Part shown: piece after piece, positions 10,287 to 23,102 of the stretch
Position numbering within the stretch: the first letter of the stretch is position 1
How the letters are laid out: the number at the start of each line of letters is the position of its first letter
NCBI RefSeq assembly: GCF_020740795.1
Contig: NC_067312.1
Location: 50,363,905-50,427,904, forward strand
Length of the DNA stretch: 64,000 bases
DNA from: Apus apus
Taxonomy: Eukaryota > Chordata > Aves > Apodiformes > Apodidae
Direction of reading: 5' to 3'
Made by a program: the position numbers and the translations under genes
The notes under the pieces: generated by a model
Told to the model about the DNA's origin: nothing
Database searches by the model: none
Seen by the model: only the letters and a program-made list of their open reading frames with translations

Positions 10287-13128
10287 CACAGAATCACAGA
10301 ATGTCTTTAGATGGAAGAGACATCCAAGATCTTCTGGTCCAGCCTTAGACCTAACAGCACAAGCTCACTGCTAGACCATGTCCCTAAACACCAGGCCCAC
10401 ATGCTGTTTAAATGCATCCAGAGATGGTGACTCCACCACTGCCCTGAGCAAACTACCCCAATTCTTGACAACCCTTTCAGTGAAGAAATGCTTCCTAATA
10501 TCTAACCTAAACCTCCCCTGGCACAGCTTGCATCCATTCCCTCTGGTCCCATCACACATCACCAGGGAGAAGAGGCTGTCCCCCTCAGCACTCCAGCCTC
10601 CTTCCAGGTAGTTGTAAAGAGCAATGAGATCTTCCCTCAGCCTCCTCTTCTCCAGACTAAACAACCCCAGCTCCCTCAGCTGCTCCTCACAGGGCTTATG
10701 CTCTAGGCCCTTCACAAGCCTCACTGCCCTTTTCTGGACATGCTCCAGCGCTTCTATGTCCTTCTTATAGTGAGGAGCCCAGAACTGAACACAGTATTCA
10801 ATGTGTGGCCTCACCAGTACAGAATACAGGGGGAATCTGATCCCTGCTCCTTCTGGCCACAGTGTTCCTAACACAAGCCAGGCTGCCATTGGCCTTCTTA
10901 GCCACCTGCACACACTGCTGGCTCATATCCAGTCGATTGTCAATCGACACTCTCAGGTCCTTTTCCAACCACACAGCACCAAGTTTGTAGCTAACTATGG
11001 GGTTATTATGACCCAGGTGTAGGACCTGGCACTTGGCCTTGTTGAACCCCATGCAATTAACCTTGGCCCACTGACCTAACCTGTCTAGGTCCCACTGTAG
11101 AGCTTCCCTACCCCCTAACAGATCAACACACCCATCTAGCTTGGTGTTGTCTGCAAACTTACTGAGGGTGCATTCAATCCTCTCATCCAGGTCATTAATA
11201 AATCTATTAAAGAGAACAGGCCCCAGTACTGAACCTTGGGGAGCACCACTTGTGACCAGATGCCAGCCAGATTTAACTCCATTGATTACCACCCTTTGGG
11301 CCTGGCCATCCAGCCAGTTTTTTATCCAGCACACAGTGCATTTATCCAAGCCCAGCCCCACAAGTTTCTGAAGAATGCTGTGGGAGATGGTGTCAAAGGC
11401 TTTACTCGAATTCAGATAGACAATGTCCACAGCTCTTCACTCATCCACCAGGTGGGTCATCTTGTTGTAGAAGAAGATCAGGTTAGTCAGGCAAGACCTG
11501 CCTTTTGTAAGCCCATGCTGACTGGACCTGATCACCTGGTTATCTTGCATGTGCCAAGTGATTGCACTCAAGATGACCTGCTCCATAACCTTCCCTGGCA
11601 CCAAGGTCAGATTGACAGGTCTGTAGTTCCCAGGATCCTTCTTCCTACCCTTCTTGTAGATGGCTGTCACATTTGCTAGCTTCCAGTCACCTGGGACCTC
11701 CCCAGTTAGCCAGACGGTTGATAAATAATGGAGAGTGGCTTGGAGAGCACTTCTGCCAGCTCCTTAAGTACCCTTGGGTGGATCTCATCTGATCCCATAG
11801 CCTTCTGCACATCCGTCTGACACAAAAGGTCACTGATAATTTCCTCCTGGATTGTGGGGGCTGCATTCTGCTCACCCCTATCTTCCAATTCACAGAGCTG
11901 GACCCCTGGGTAGCAATTAGCATTGCTGACAAAAACCAGGTGGGTGCTCAGCAGCTCAGCATTTTCCTTGTCCTTAATCACAAGGTTTCCTCCTGCGTCC
12001 AGTAGAGGGTAGATATTCCCCTTTTCTCTTCTTTTATTATTAAAGTCCTTGTAAAAACACTTTTTAATACCTTTAATGATGCTAGCCAGATTGAGTTCTA
12101 GCAGAGCTTTGGCCTTCCTAATTTTCTCCCTTCATAACCTTGCAACAACCTTGCACTCTTCCTGAGTTGCCTGTCCCTTCTTCCATAGCCAGTAGACTTT
12201 TCTTCCTGAGCTCTGCCCAAAGCTCTCTGTTTAGCCAGGCTGATCTTCTATCTCACCAACTCATTCTGCAGTACACAGGGACAGCTAGTTTCTGTGCCTT
12301 GAGGATTTCCCCTCTTGAGGAATATCCAGCCTTTCTGGACTCCTTTGTCCTTGAGGGTGGTTTCCCAAGGGACACCATCCACCAATATCTTAAAAAGTCA
12401 AAGTCTGCCTTCTAGAAGTCCAAGGAGGTAGTTCTATTGCTCTCCCTCCTTACTTCCCTAAGTACTGAAAACTCCATCACCTCATGGTCGCTTTGCCCAA
12501 GATGGCCACCAGCCTTCACATCCCCCACTATTCCTTTTCTGTTAGCAAACAGCAGGTCTAGTAGAGCTCCTTCTCTAGTTGGCTCAGTCACCAGTTGTGT
12601 TATCTTCCACACACTCTAAGAATCTCCAAGACTGCTTCCTATTTGCTGTATTGTGTTTCCAGCAGACATCTGGTAAGTTGAAGTCCCCCTCAAGAACAAG
12701 CACTAGTGATTCTGAGACCTTACCCTGCTGCCTGTAGAACGCTTCATCAACATCTTCATCCTGATTGGGTGGTCTGTAACAGACCCCTACCATGACATCT
12801 GCCTTGTTGAACTTCCCCTTGATTCTTACCCATAGGCATTCGATCCTCACCATCATCATCATGATGCTCAAGACAATCAAGACCTTCCCTAACATACAGG
12901 GCCACACCCCCGCCTCTCCTCCTCCACCCACCCCTTCTGAAGTGTTTGTAGCCACTCACTGCAGCACTCCCGTTGTGACAACCTGTTGCTCCTGCTTATT
13001 GCTCATGCTGCATGCATTGGTATAGAAGGACTTGATCTGCACTAGAGATGTATTTGAGCTGGGCTTTTTTAGCACTGGCATGCTGCACACAGGCTTCTCT
13101 GGCATTGATCTGGAAGCTCTTGATGAGA
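10287..13128 (-). mobile_element. Long CR1 LINE copy with endonuclease and reverse transcriptase remnants
   Basis: Longest CR1 in the window, about 2.84 kb. Its 3' end is marked by two CACAGAAT octamers (10287-10302, plus-strand view). Reading the minus strand from 13128: AQLKYIS and YTNACSMSNKQEQQ (ORF2 start region), a jump to RRGGGVALYVREGLD, then VGVCYRPPNQDEDVDEAF and LEGDFNLPDVCWK (endonuclease), SDHEVMEFS, then KKGRKKDPGNYRPVNLT, STKGRSCLTNL-like fingers, [14 protein letters not shown] and [12 protein letters not shown] (catalytic FADD changed to FADN), and the thumb ending ALFRDMV-like VGLVFRDMV. The jump between NKQEQQ and RRGGGVALY removes the N-terminal endonuclease region. Several stops and frame shifts; not autonomous. 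The 5' edge near an A13 run (13135-13147) is approximate. Confidence 0.92.
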
Positions 13129-13134
13129 AAGGAG

Positions 13135-13147
13135 AAAAAAAAAAAAA
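13135..13147 (+). repeat. A13 homopolymer at CR1 5' edge
   Basis: Thirteen A immediately beyond the last recognisable CR1 ORF2 sequence. On the element's strand it is a T run upstream of the truncation. Confidence 0.9.
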
Positions 13148-13149
13148 GA

Positions 13150-16100
13150 GCTTGTTGGTAGCATCTACCTGGGGGTACTCTCCTTACATTGCTAGGAAGC
13201 AATAGATATATTTGACATTTAATGAGAAGATGAGGTATGACTTGAAGATAATTTTATTTAATTCACATATATTCATTACTATCCTTCTGCTTTCAGCTGT
13301 TAGTTTGTATTCTGATTGTAAAACTCCTGAATATATTATAAGCAGTTTAAGAGCAAGTAGTGAAGACCAGCATGAGGGACATACTCTTAGCCACTGGAAG
13401 GTGCCTGAAACCACTGAAGCCTAAGAAGTTTAGATTTCTTGTAGTGCCTGTTTTGTTTCCCAAATGAGGTCCCTGATGAACATTTCTCCCCTACCTCACA
13501 AAGTGTCACAGCAGTCTCAGTGACTGTGTCCATCTTTTTCCTCCACCAAAAAGCTCTCTTTCCTGCTGCCAGGATTAGCTCTCCTCCAAGGTGGCCGTTT
13601 TCACCTTTTCTATCCTGAGAGGCAGCTGTGTCAGTGCTGCTGGTGCTGGGGCAGCCTTGGGGTGCTTGGCTGTGGGGCCTGTCATGCTGTGTTTGCCTTT
13701 CTGAGCTGCAGATGCTCCTTCTCGTGCAGCAGTCAGAGAACATCAGCAGCAAAGGTAGGGCATGGAAGTGGTTCCCCATCACTTGCAGTCATCTGTTCCT
13801 CACACCTCCTCGGCCAATTTCTAATTTGTACATGTACGGTCTGCAGACCACTAGCCTTTCAAATTAAAATGTAGCCAGTGTGGCCCACACAGTATATCAT
13901 GTCACAACTTTACTGAACTGTGGAGAAAAATAATTGTCTTGTATTGCTGTGCTGAATACAGGGTACTATATCTGGCATTGTTGCATAGGACTCCTTATTT
14001 TCAATAACAAGTATAAATGACTCAGCTCCAGAAGCAGCTTTTGGTGTTTCTTATAATGGAAAAATCAAACTTGCCTGTACTTCAAGTATATGAACTATGA
14101 CTGATTGTTCATAGATGTATTCTAATGAATTAGACTACTGTGAAGTAATTAAAACTTGTCATGGAGAACATCTACCTAGCAAATGTACAATAAGTTGTAC
14201 AGCCAGTCCCTGGAGGCTTTCTTCATAAAAATGTATAGGAGGTCCTGCTGCTGCTATCTGTTTAGGGGTTGACAGTACTTCCATTTTAAAAGTAGCATTT
14301 TCAAGAAGTCAATATGTAAACATGATTGTGGCAGAAAACTGTAGTAGGTGTAGAACACTTAGGCAGAGGTTGTTTTTGTTTTCTTTGTTTCTGAGTTGTG
14401 TTTTTTTTTTAAATATGTGCATATCTGATCCTTGCCCACTTCTTAAATCTAATGATTGAGGCTGCTGGTTATAGGGGACATTTTCTGCAGTCTATAATAA
14501 AACTTTGCAGTTCATGTGCCTGCTGTTTTAAGCAATCTGTATTGTTTTTAGAAGTTGACAGAGAAGGCTGGATGATCCAGTGGCATGGAATTTAGTCTGT
14601 TTCTTTACAATCTGGAAATTTTGCTGCTGGGGGTCAGGACCTAAGTTCGTGTTCAGTAGCCCATCCAGCCTTTTGTTGTGCTCAGCAAGACATACACGTG
14701 TGCTGAAGTTCAAGTAAAATCAACAGTGTGAATGGAAGCCCATTTTTAATGCTTTGCTAAATAAAGATACTAGATCTAGAACGAGTGAGTGTTTTCCAGG
14801 CTGAGTACACAGTGAAAGTGAACTGGAGCTAAAAAGAGGGAAGCCTGCCCTATTCTTGGGTGGTATGTGCTAATTAGACATCTATAATCAGTCAGAAACT
14901 ACTGAAGCCCCTGATTGCCTGTTCCTACATTAAAAACTTTAAAGAAGCACTTCTGGGAAGAACACATCATGACAAAATTACCCATGATTACAAGGGAAGG
15001 AATCTGATAGTGCAGGTGCTCTCTCAGAGTCCCATAGATTGGGTCATGATCAAAATTAAAGTGAAACCAATTCATTTCAGCAGAGTAGTAGAGTCTTCTG
15101 TACTGCTGTGACCAAACTGAAAGCAGATAAGCTTGTTTACAAGAGCTGGTCACATGCACCTGTGTTTACAAAACTATGCATGGTCTGTGTGAGTAGCACC
15201 TACAGAGGTTTCTTTGGTGTTAGACCATGGCACCAAATACCACTGATGTGAGTAGGACCAAGCACTCAGCCTCCCACTTGCCTGTCTCTAAATTGTCACA
15301 GGCACATGTTGAACATAGGGTGTTTAAGAAGTGCTCTTGGTCCCTCTTCTGTATTGCTGGTTTGGCTTTCATAGCTTTATTCTGCCTTTATTCTTCTAGT
15401 TTGCAGTCTCTGGCACCTTTTCTAGATGTCTTAAAACAAGAACTGGCACTGTTGGTTTTTTTTAATTATTATGATATTTTTTTAATTGAGAACAACTTTT
15501 AGGTTGAAGTTGTTGGGTTTTGTCAAGATCTAATAATAACATTAGAGTTCTGCAGAAGTTCTAAGTGTATAAACTGGCATTTGCTATACAAAATTACTAT
15601 GTTTTTTGGCCAAATTCCTGGGGATTTACTAATCTGACAACAGGAAGATTAGCATCTTTAAGAGAAGCTGATCATAAACACAACATGCACTTTTAAGACC
15701 ATATCTACTGGCCTGGTCCAGTTATATTTAGAGTATCCAAGGGTATCCTGAATTTCAGTATTCTGTTTGCCTAGCTTCTCTAACAACAGGGTGACTGATA
15801 AGGCCTCCAAGATAATGCACTAGTTTTCTAGAATCCCTAGTCCTGTCATTTACATGCAGTTAGTCAAAATGCAGACTGGGTACTGAAAGAACCATTTTTT
15901 ATTAAAAAGCTGCACAAAATGCATAAAGGATTTGGGCACAAGATACCAGGAATAGTTATACTGGCATTTACACTCTCTTTATTACTTTGCCTGAAAATGG
16001 TAAGTATGACTTGGCCAAATTTTTATCTTATGTCTTGCTTTTATTTGCGATTAGCACCCTTTTAACTAGGAAACTCTTTTTTGCTCTGGTGGAGCATCAG

Positions 16101-17699
16101 ATGCCAGGTGAGGCTATTTAAGATTGGTATAAGGAAAAACATCCAATTTAGCTGTTAACTTCTAGAGAGCAAAGACTCTCATTGGTGCCAGTGGGTCTTG
16201 GATCTGCCTGTAGGAACTTCAAGATTTGGCTCAGAAATACTGTACAATTTCAGCAGCAGAGGAAGGCTAAGTAATAGATCAAGATACAGATTACCTGTGT
16301 AGTTTCCAAAGTATTAAATCAGCCTCCTACCTAATAATTGTGGGTCTATTAGGAAAAATAATATTTGGGGATGTAGTATTTATGATGATGTTACAGCATC
16401 CCCTTCACTCAGTCCTCCCCATGACAAGGTGCTAAAATAGCTGTGCTGCCATTAATCTCTAAATGTCATCACTCCAGGAAAACCTTTTAAACATTTACAT
16501 TCATGTTTCTTTTTATTATTTCCACTTGTTTGAATGTTGCAGTGGCTGATGCAGGCTTTCTTGGTCATTTCTCATGACCTGCTAAACAGTTTCCCTACTG
16601 ACATTCCAACAGGGAAGAATTACCCAAATGCTCCCCAAAAACATCTTGTGTTTTACCGTGTTAAGTCACATGACTCTGAAAGATGCAAGAAGCCATAAAA
16701 AAGATAAATGTACCAAACAGACGGTTCTTCATTATCCTGTCTCTTAAGCTCTACATTGCTGGGAAAAAAAGTTTATTTTTGTTATCTGTGCGGCAGCAGC
16801 TTGTCTGTCATAGAACTGGAGACATTTTTAACCAATACCTTCTCCAGAAAAAAAACAACAAACAAACAACAAAACTTGGTATGAAATCAGCTAAACTCAG
16901 AAAGTAGTTTTGCAGACAGAAGTAATGCGGGAAAGAATAAAATATTTTCTCTAGGTACTTTTGAAGTTAGATATTTTGCCTCAAAACTAATTTTTGCTGT
17001 TAAGAAGTTCTATGGAAAAAAGATGACCAGAACTGTGTCAAATGAAGCATTTTGTTTACTTGAAATAAGTTATTTGCACTTTACTGCAGCACCCCAAAAT
17101 ACTGATTTCAAGTTGCATTGCATACATTTATGTGGAATTTTGCAAACAAACCAGGAAGTCTCTTGCAGAGCAGGTCTCACACAAAGAGCAAGTGAACACA
17201 CTGTCCTCCGTCTGGTGAAGAGTGAAGAGACTCTTGGTTGTTTTCTCTCACTTCTTTCCAAATGCTGTCAGCAAACACAAGGTCCCTTTATATAGCTCAC
17301 ATTTCGCTTCTCATATGAGTTAATATGCTTATCTACGTAACTGTTGACATTTCATAACAGTGTCTTCTACACTTCTATAGAAATGTGAAAGTGGCCAGTA
17401 AAATGGAACTAGTCTTTTGTGATTATTTTATGGAAACTTGGTGTAGAAAAAGGCAAGATTAGCTGGTTAACAGGTAGATACAGTTTACCATTCTTTTCCA
17501 AATCAGTTGTACAACTCGTAACACTGAAAGGGAATTGGTGACAACTTAAATTTCCTGCAAGGTAGCTGGCCAAATATTTGTTTCACTTAGAACTGCTTAT
17601 ATGCTTGTAGTTCATTGGCATTGCATCATACTCAAAACCAAGATTAGTTTCTGATCTATGATTAAGTAATTCAAGTAATTGTTTAACCCTTAACAAGAC
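13150..17699. other. Intergenic DNA, no gene recognised
   Basis: The part at about 13470-13800 is richer in G+C and carries overlapping open frames (131 codons minus, 13387-13782; 79 codons plus, 13628-13867). Neither shows a domain, and a donor-like AAAG|GTAGGG at 13755 is the only splice-like signal. The remainder is AT-rich with no repeat family recognised. Confidence 0.5.
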
Positions 17700-17719
17700 A
17701 AAAAAAAAAAAAAAAAAAA
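17700..17719 (+). repeat. A20 homopolymer
   Basis: Twenty consecutive A. A short (AAAAC)n stretch follows at about 17953-17977. Confidence 0.95.
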
Positions 17720-19215
17720 TCAAAAGCTTCTGTCTGGGAGACAGAAGGCAAGAAGCATTAAATAAAATGCAGCAAGAATAGCCTAGACAGTACTTAATAT
17801 TTTGGTTTGTATGTTTCCACCATATGCTGGTTGGTGATTTTAATATTGCTTTCCTGAACAGGAGCTTTATGGAAGCAGGAGGAATTGTTACAAAAGCTTT
17901 TAGATACATTATATAAATCAAGGGTCTAAAATATAGTAAAGATATATATAGAAAAAAACAAAACAAAACAAAACAAACCACAAAAAAACCTGTTTGAATA
18001 AGCAATAAAACTTATGCTTTCTGCTTTCTTTTTGTCTTATGGAGGTCATACTAGGACATGAAGGTGAAGGTTCTGAAAATCTGTCTCTCTATATGATACA
18101 CACCAAGGTCTACTTGAAATTCTGCCAGATTGCTTTCAAATTCTTCATTTAATCCTTCTCCAATTTTATTGGAAAAAGAGTAGTTGAAGGGGCAAGTATA
18201 ATAATAGAATAATAAATTTGTGCAGTTTGCAAATGTGAGCATCATTGTTGATTACCATGACTGTAATTAAGTAACGGGGACAGATTTTAAATTCTCAAAA
18301 TGTTCAAATAAAACTAATCTCTTGTGCTTGGAAATGCACTATTTTATTTGTGTAAGCTGTGTGAATATATATGTTTATAATCTAGAGAAGAAATTACAGT
18401 GCTGTGACTTGTAAGTACTAAGCTCTGGTTTGCCTCGGAGGGATTAATATTTTTTTTGTTTTATAATATGTCGCATATCTCCTATGAAAGTGTAATCTCA
18501 TATGAACTAGAGTCATAACCGAATTTGTTAGGTATTTCCAATGAAGTAGTTTTTTTTATGAAAATTGCAGTTATCTATGCTATACGTATATAGCCCTGCA
18601 CCTCTGTCAGTGGGTTTAATGATACTGAGTTGCTGAATAATGCTTAGACTTTGGAGTTCATCAGCAGCTTAGCGTAAGGTATCCCTGTGTACACTCCTGA
18701 ACTACAGTAATTACTCTAGAATTGTAATATATACAGAGCAAAACTCTGTCTGTGGATGCTTATCAGAGAACAGATGAGGTGCTTTAACGCCTCCTTTTAC
18801 CTAGCAGTAACCTGTCCTTGAGCATTAAATTAGTTGCAGTAAATTTTCAAGAATCAAAAATTAATTATTGTGGACAAATACAGGGATGAGGTGGAGAAAT
18901 ATGACTGGACTGAGGGCAGGTTTATCCTAGAGCTCCAGGGCTTTCATATGAGAACTGTTGAAGAGCTGAGCAGTTAGGTTAGAATTATGCCTCTGATGGG
19001 ACAAACTGGATACAATATCAAGCAGGCGTGAAATCAACACCACATTTAGGTGAAACAATATGTGTTTAAGACTGTGTTTTGCTAATCCTTTCCTCGGCGT
19101 TTGTCTGCATATAAGCTTAGAAGCATTACTTCTTGGGACAAGGATGCTTGTCTGTCACGTGTATCAGTATTGTTGAGTAGGGCCATTCGATTCAAAGAGT
19201 GAAAGGGCTTGTAGT

Positions 19216-19241
19216 AAAAAAAAAAAAAAAAAAAAAAAAAA
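19216..19241 (+). repeat. A26 homopolymer
   Basis: Longest A run in the window, followed by GAAAGAAGAAG. No retroelement body is recognisable directly upstream on the plus strand, so it cannot be assigned as a tail. Confidence 0.95.
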
Positions 19242-19814
19242 GAAAGAAGAAGAATATCAGGGATTGTTTTCTGCAGAGTTTGATCTTTTCTAGCAACCTT
19301 TTTGCTAACACATAGCAAGTCTACTATTATCATCAATATCAGGCAGGGCACTCAAAGAGATTAGCTTGCACTTGAGCAAGGATGTATCTGAATGTTTAAT
19401 CAGAAAGATGTATAAAATGGTATTAACAAACCACAGCCATTTCCTTGCTCATAGAACATGTAGTTTTCTAGAATTCACAGAACTGGCAGCAATCCAATCA
19501 GAAATCACTGAAGTCAACGATGCAATGATGATAACTATTTTTCCTTTTCTGCACCACGTACAGGGTAAAAGCAGTTTGTGTTTCCCACTGTTTTCACTGG
19601 CACTCAAGTCACAAGAACCTCTCAACCTCTAGCCATTCAAATATGAGGCAAGTGAGTGAAATGGAGAAGATCTGTTCCATACTGGACAGCAACAGTGAGA
19701 ACTGATGATTGTAATTGTTCTGGGATTTTATTTATTTGGGGTGTAGTGGGGGGTGGATGAGGAGAGCTTCCAAAATAATATAACTGGAAAGGCAAGGCTT
19801 ACTAGCTAGTCTAT

Positions 19815-19895
19815 GGAAGAGCGTTAGTGAAGAACCCTGAATTCTAGCTCTATGACTATAGCCATGCTATTAACTTCTCTGTTAAAGGATCAGCT
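19815..19895 (+). mobile_element. Possible MIR-like SINE relic
   Basis: The order GAACCCTGAATTCTAGCTCTATGACTAT followed by GCTATTAACTTCTCTG resembles the MIR/CORE-SINE words for a described tRNA-derived element (gagccctgggttct ... ctctgccact ... cttaacctctctg). Heavily diverged; pattern recognition only. Confidence 0.35.
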
Positions 19896-19899
19896 ACTG

Positions 19900-22743
19900 A
19901 ACCCACTTTACTGTTAGACAAGGCGCTGAGGTTCTGGCAGTGAAGAGTTCAGTTTACATCTGTAGTAAGAAATCTTGCACTGCTGAATTTGGATCTAGTT
20001 ATACAGGAATATCAAGCAAACAGCTTAGACTTCTTGTATCTGCTGGGCAGTGGAACATGGAGGGACCTGCTGAACTTTTAGCCACCTGTTGTTCACATAT
20101 CTGCAAAAGGAGGTGCACAACCACGGAGTAACTTTAAAAATTAGGTGAGCGGTAGCTCTTTCCCTTAATATGATTCCTTATTATTGGCTTTGATAATGCA
20201 CAAAATATAAATAGCAGAAATTATAAAAAATATAAGGCTTTTTTTAAAGCATAGTTTCCTAGTTCTTCAATTAATTGTAAAACCACCAAAGCTGATAATG
20301 TTCTCGTGCCTAAACCTTCTTCTAACCTGCCTCCAAAATGACTGATTTATTTCTGAATTGACGTTGGAATCCAGCCTACACTGTGAAAGGGAGCAGGCTT
20401 CATACAAATTACTCTTTCTCAGAAACTGCTAGTTTTTCCTTCTTCTTACAGTTTTAATATAATTTCATATATCTGAATGTCATTTTCCAAATAATAAAGC
20501 AATTATTAGATTGTCTTTTCCATACTGAAAGGGAAATAAGCAATATTAAACATTATTATTAAACTTTTAAGAGTGCTTGGCTCGACTAGGACTCTTGGTA
20601 TCTGTTCTCATGTATTCTGTTTTTTCAGCTTTCTGTAAGGCTAGCATCATCTTAATCCTGGCAGAAAGTCTGTATTCTTACATGTACACTTTATGTTTCT
20701 CTTCATGTGTTGTTGTCTATGAGGTGGGGTGGTGGCTGTGTTCTTTTTCCTGTAATGGAGTGAGTTTAAACTGCATAATAACATTTTGTGGGCGGGGGAG
20801 GAAGGTGGGTAGGGGAAAGAAAAGAAAAGAGAAAATGTTTTGCATTAGAAACAAGGAAGCATTTTATCCTGGAGAAATTTCTTGACCTGCTAATAATGTC
20901 AGATGACTTCCCGCTGGATTTTGTTTAAGCGGATTAGAGAGGCAGAAACAGCTAAGTGGGCTTCACCCAGGAAGGTTGTGTATAACTTCTGTGGGTCCTA
21001 CTAGGCAACTTTTTGTTTGCCTTCAACGGGTTGGTTTATTTGGATTTAATGACTCCTGTAGGCTTGTGGATCAGGTCTATTTTCTTCAGTGAACCAAAGG
21101 AAAGGGAACGCTTCAAAGTATCCTTCTACATTCTAGAAATCTAAGGACTGATTGAATCACTTTAAGAGGGACAGGAAACAGGGAGGGACAGTTTGCTTCT
21201 TCTAGACATTGGAAAAAAGTGGTCTTGACTTCCAAACGTATGAGACAAATGGGCATGTTGTTACGGTCCTCCTCTATGCCACTCTGTAAAGCATGTCTCT
21301 GTTCCTCCTCTCGGTTTTCTTGCATAAACACATCGCCTCACCGCCGCCACCCTTCTGCTGGCCTCTCCCTTCGCTGTGCTCATTCTTACCTATTTTAATC
21401 TCATCACACACACAACTGATGAAAGAGTCTGCCTTTATCCGACAGCTCTATAAATTATTAAGTAGGATTAGATTTACATATAAAATAGCATGAAAGACGG
21501 TAAGTTAAGAGACTGTGATAAACTCATTCCATACAAGTAATGAGGTTTCCTCTACAAAAATAAAAAAACATAGAAATTAGGAGAAGGTTTTGGCATTCTT
21601 AACTGACAGGCATTCAGTGGAAGCTTGCACAGTCATCCAGAGGTTACTGGAAGCTGAGTACAAGTTGAAAGATGTTATGGAAAATAAAATGTAATGCAAG
21701 GCTTTGTAGTCAACAAGGAAAATCAGTGACAGGACAGGGAAGAGAAATCTTTTGGGGTTTACCCTGATCTGAACTTCTTTGACTTATATGTGACACGGTT
21801 TTAGTAACTTCTGCCCCAGAAGACCTAAATATCAGGTAAGCATCAGGTCTAGCAGATTTGCAAATGTGGAATCCATACTGGATCCTCTATGAAAAGAAGG
21901 AAACTCTAGTATCTGCGTATCATTTTGAGAGAAATGTTCTTTAATGGGGACAATACCAGGTAGCTTGTTTCTTATAGATGACACTACCTTTTCTACTATC
22001 TAGTACCTTTTTAATATATATTTTATTTTATTTTTTTAGATAACCCTGGTAAGTGTAGACTGCTTATACCTGATGCAGTGATGTCTACACAAAAGGACAA
22101 GAGCATTCATGAAATGGGACCTCAGCAACTAACAGGGCAGGAAGATTACTATTCCCACCTCCGCCAACACATCAGATTAATGCTCTGCTTTGGGTTTAAA
22201 TTTATAGGTGGCAGGAGACTGGCAGGAGGTTGGGAACCTCTTGTATATATTTTTTGTTCATAAAAACTTCTTCTTCTGCAAAAAATTACTGCCTCCTTGA
22301 CCTTCCATTTTCTTCTGAGTTTGTATCCTGGGTTTGCTGACAGGGAAATTATGATAACTGCAGCTCCATATTAAAATATCACACACAGTAGGTCACCGAT
22401 ACATAAATGAAGGTTTATTAGTGGTTTAGTTTCATATCCCATAATGGTAATGCAAATCTTCACATCATTAATGTATGATTTCACTGCATGTTTGAAACGC
22501 TGTCTTTGATTTCCTGGAGACTGAGACTGCATGTCCTGATTCCATGCAGTGTGCAACCTGAAGACTTTCCTTAGCTCCTTATGAACATAATTGGATGCTG
22601 GTCTTTTAAAATTTTAAGGAAGTGGATCTCCTGGAGAATAAGGTCCAGCAAGTTTTCAAGTTGCCAGCATGGTGCAATCCAGCTCACTTTAAATCAGAGT
22701 TTTAAGGAAAGTCAAATGCCTTTCCCACAGGTAGCTCAGTAGA
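19900..22743. other. AT-rich intergenic DNA
   Basis: No gene recognised. A G-rich segment at 20790-20815 (GGG, GGGGG, GGG and GGGG runs with one 8-base loop) is a borderline quadruplex motif. Short open frames are without recognisable domains. Confidence 0.5.
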
Positions 22744-22798
22744 AAAATAAATAATAAAAATAATAATAAATAATAATAATAATAAATAATAATAATAT
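22744..22798 (+). repeat. (TAA)n microsatellite
   Basis: About 55 bases of TAA repeat with occasional extra A, giving TAAA variants. Confidence 0.9.
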
Positions 22799-23089
22799 TC
22801 CCTGGTGCTACATCATTCATCAAAGAGCATGAGAGCAGAGCTCATGGTAAGCCTATCTAGATCTTCTGAGATATGAAACCAAGGAAAGGTAACTGGATAA
22901 ACATAATCTTACTAAAATAATTGTTACAAAACCCCCACCACACAGCAATATGTGTGCCCTTTGGTTACAGAGTATGCCACTGTCTATCTAAGTGTGCTGA
23001 TTGGCATTTTGTGTTTGTGTGATTGTCATCGTCAGTGACCATTTTTCCTCCCAGAAGATGCTGTTAGAAAAGTCATAAGAGGAAAAAAT

Positions 23090-23102
23090 GTCACCTAGCA
23101 AC
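23090..23102 (+). promoter_or_regulatory. Candidate RFX X-box
   Basis: GTCACCTAGCAAC fits the imperfect-palindrome X-box pattern (GTNRCC, short spacer, RGYAAC) with a one-base spacer. It lies about 1.1 kb upstream of the CpG island, next to a locally less AT-rich stretch ending in a donor-like AACG|GTATGT at 23235. One motif match of this length can occur by chance. Confidence 0.3.

Noticed and set aside
10371..12959. Minus-strand frames of 60-210 codons that look like polymerase genes
   Set aside because: They are pieces of one dead CR1 ORF2, not host genes. The same applies to the frames at 433-1122, 1327-1695, 32521-32976, 38331-39769, 45966-46226 and 51691-52056.
20577..20885. 102-codon open frame with Cys-rich hydrophobic N-terminus
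   Set aside because: Composition is that of T-rich intergenic DNA running into a G-rich patch; no domain or splice context.
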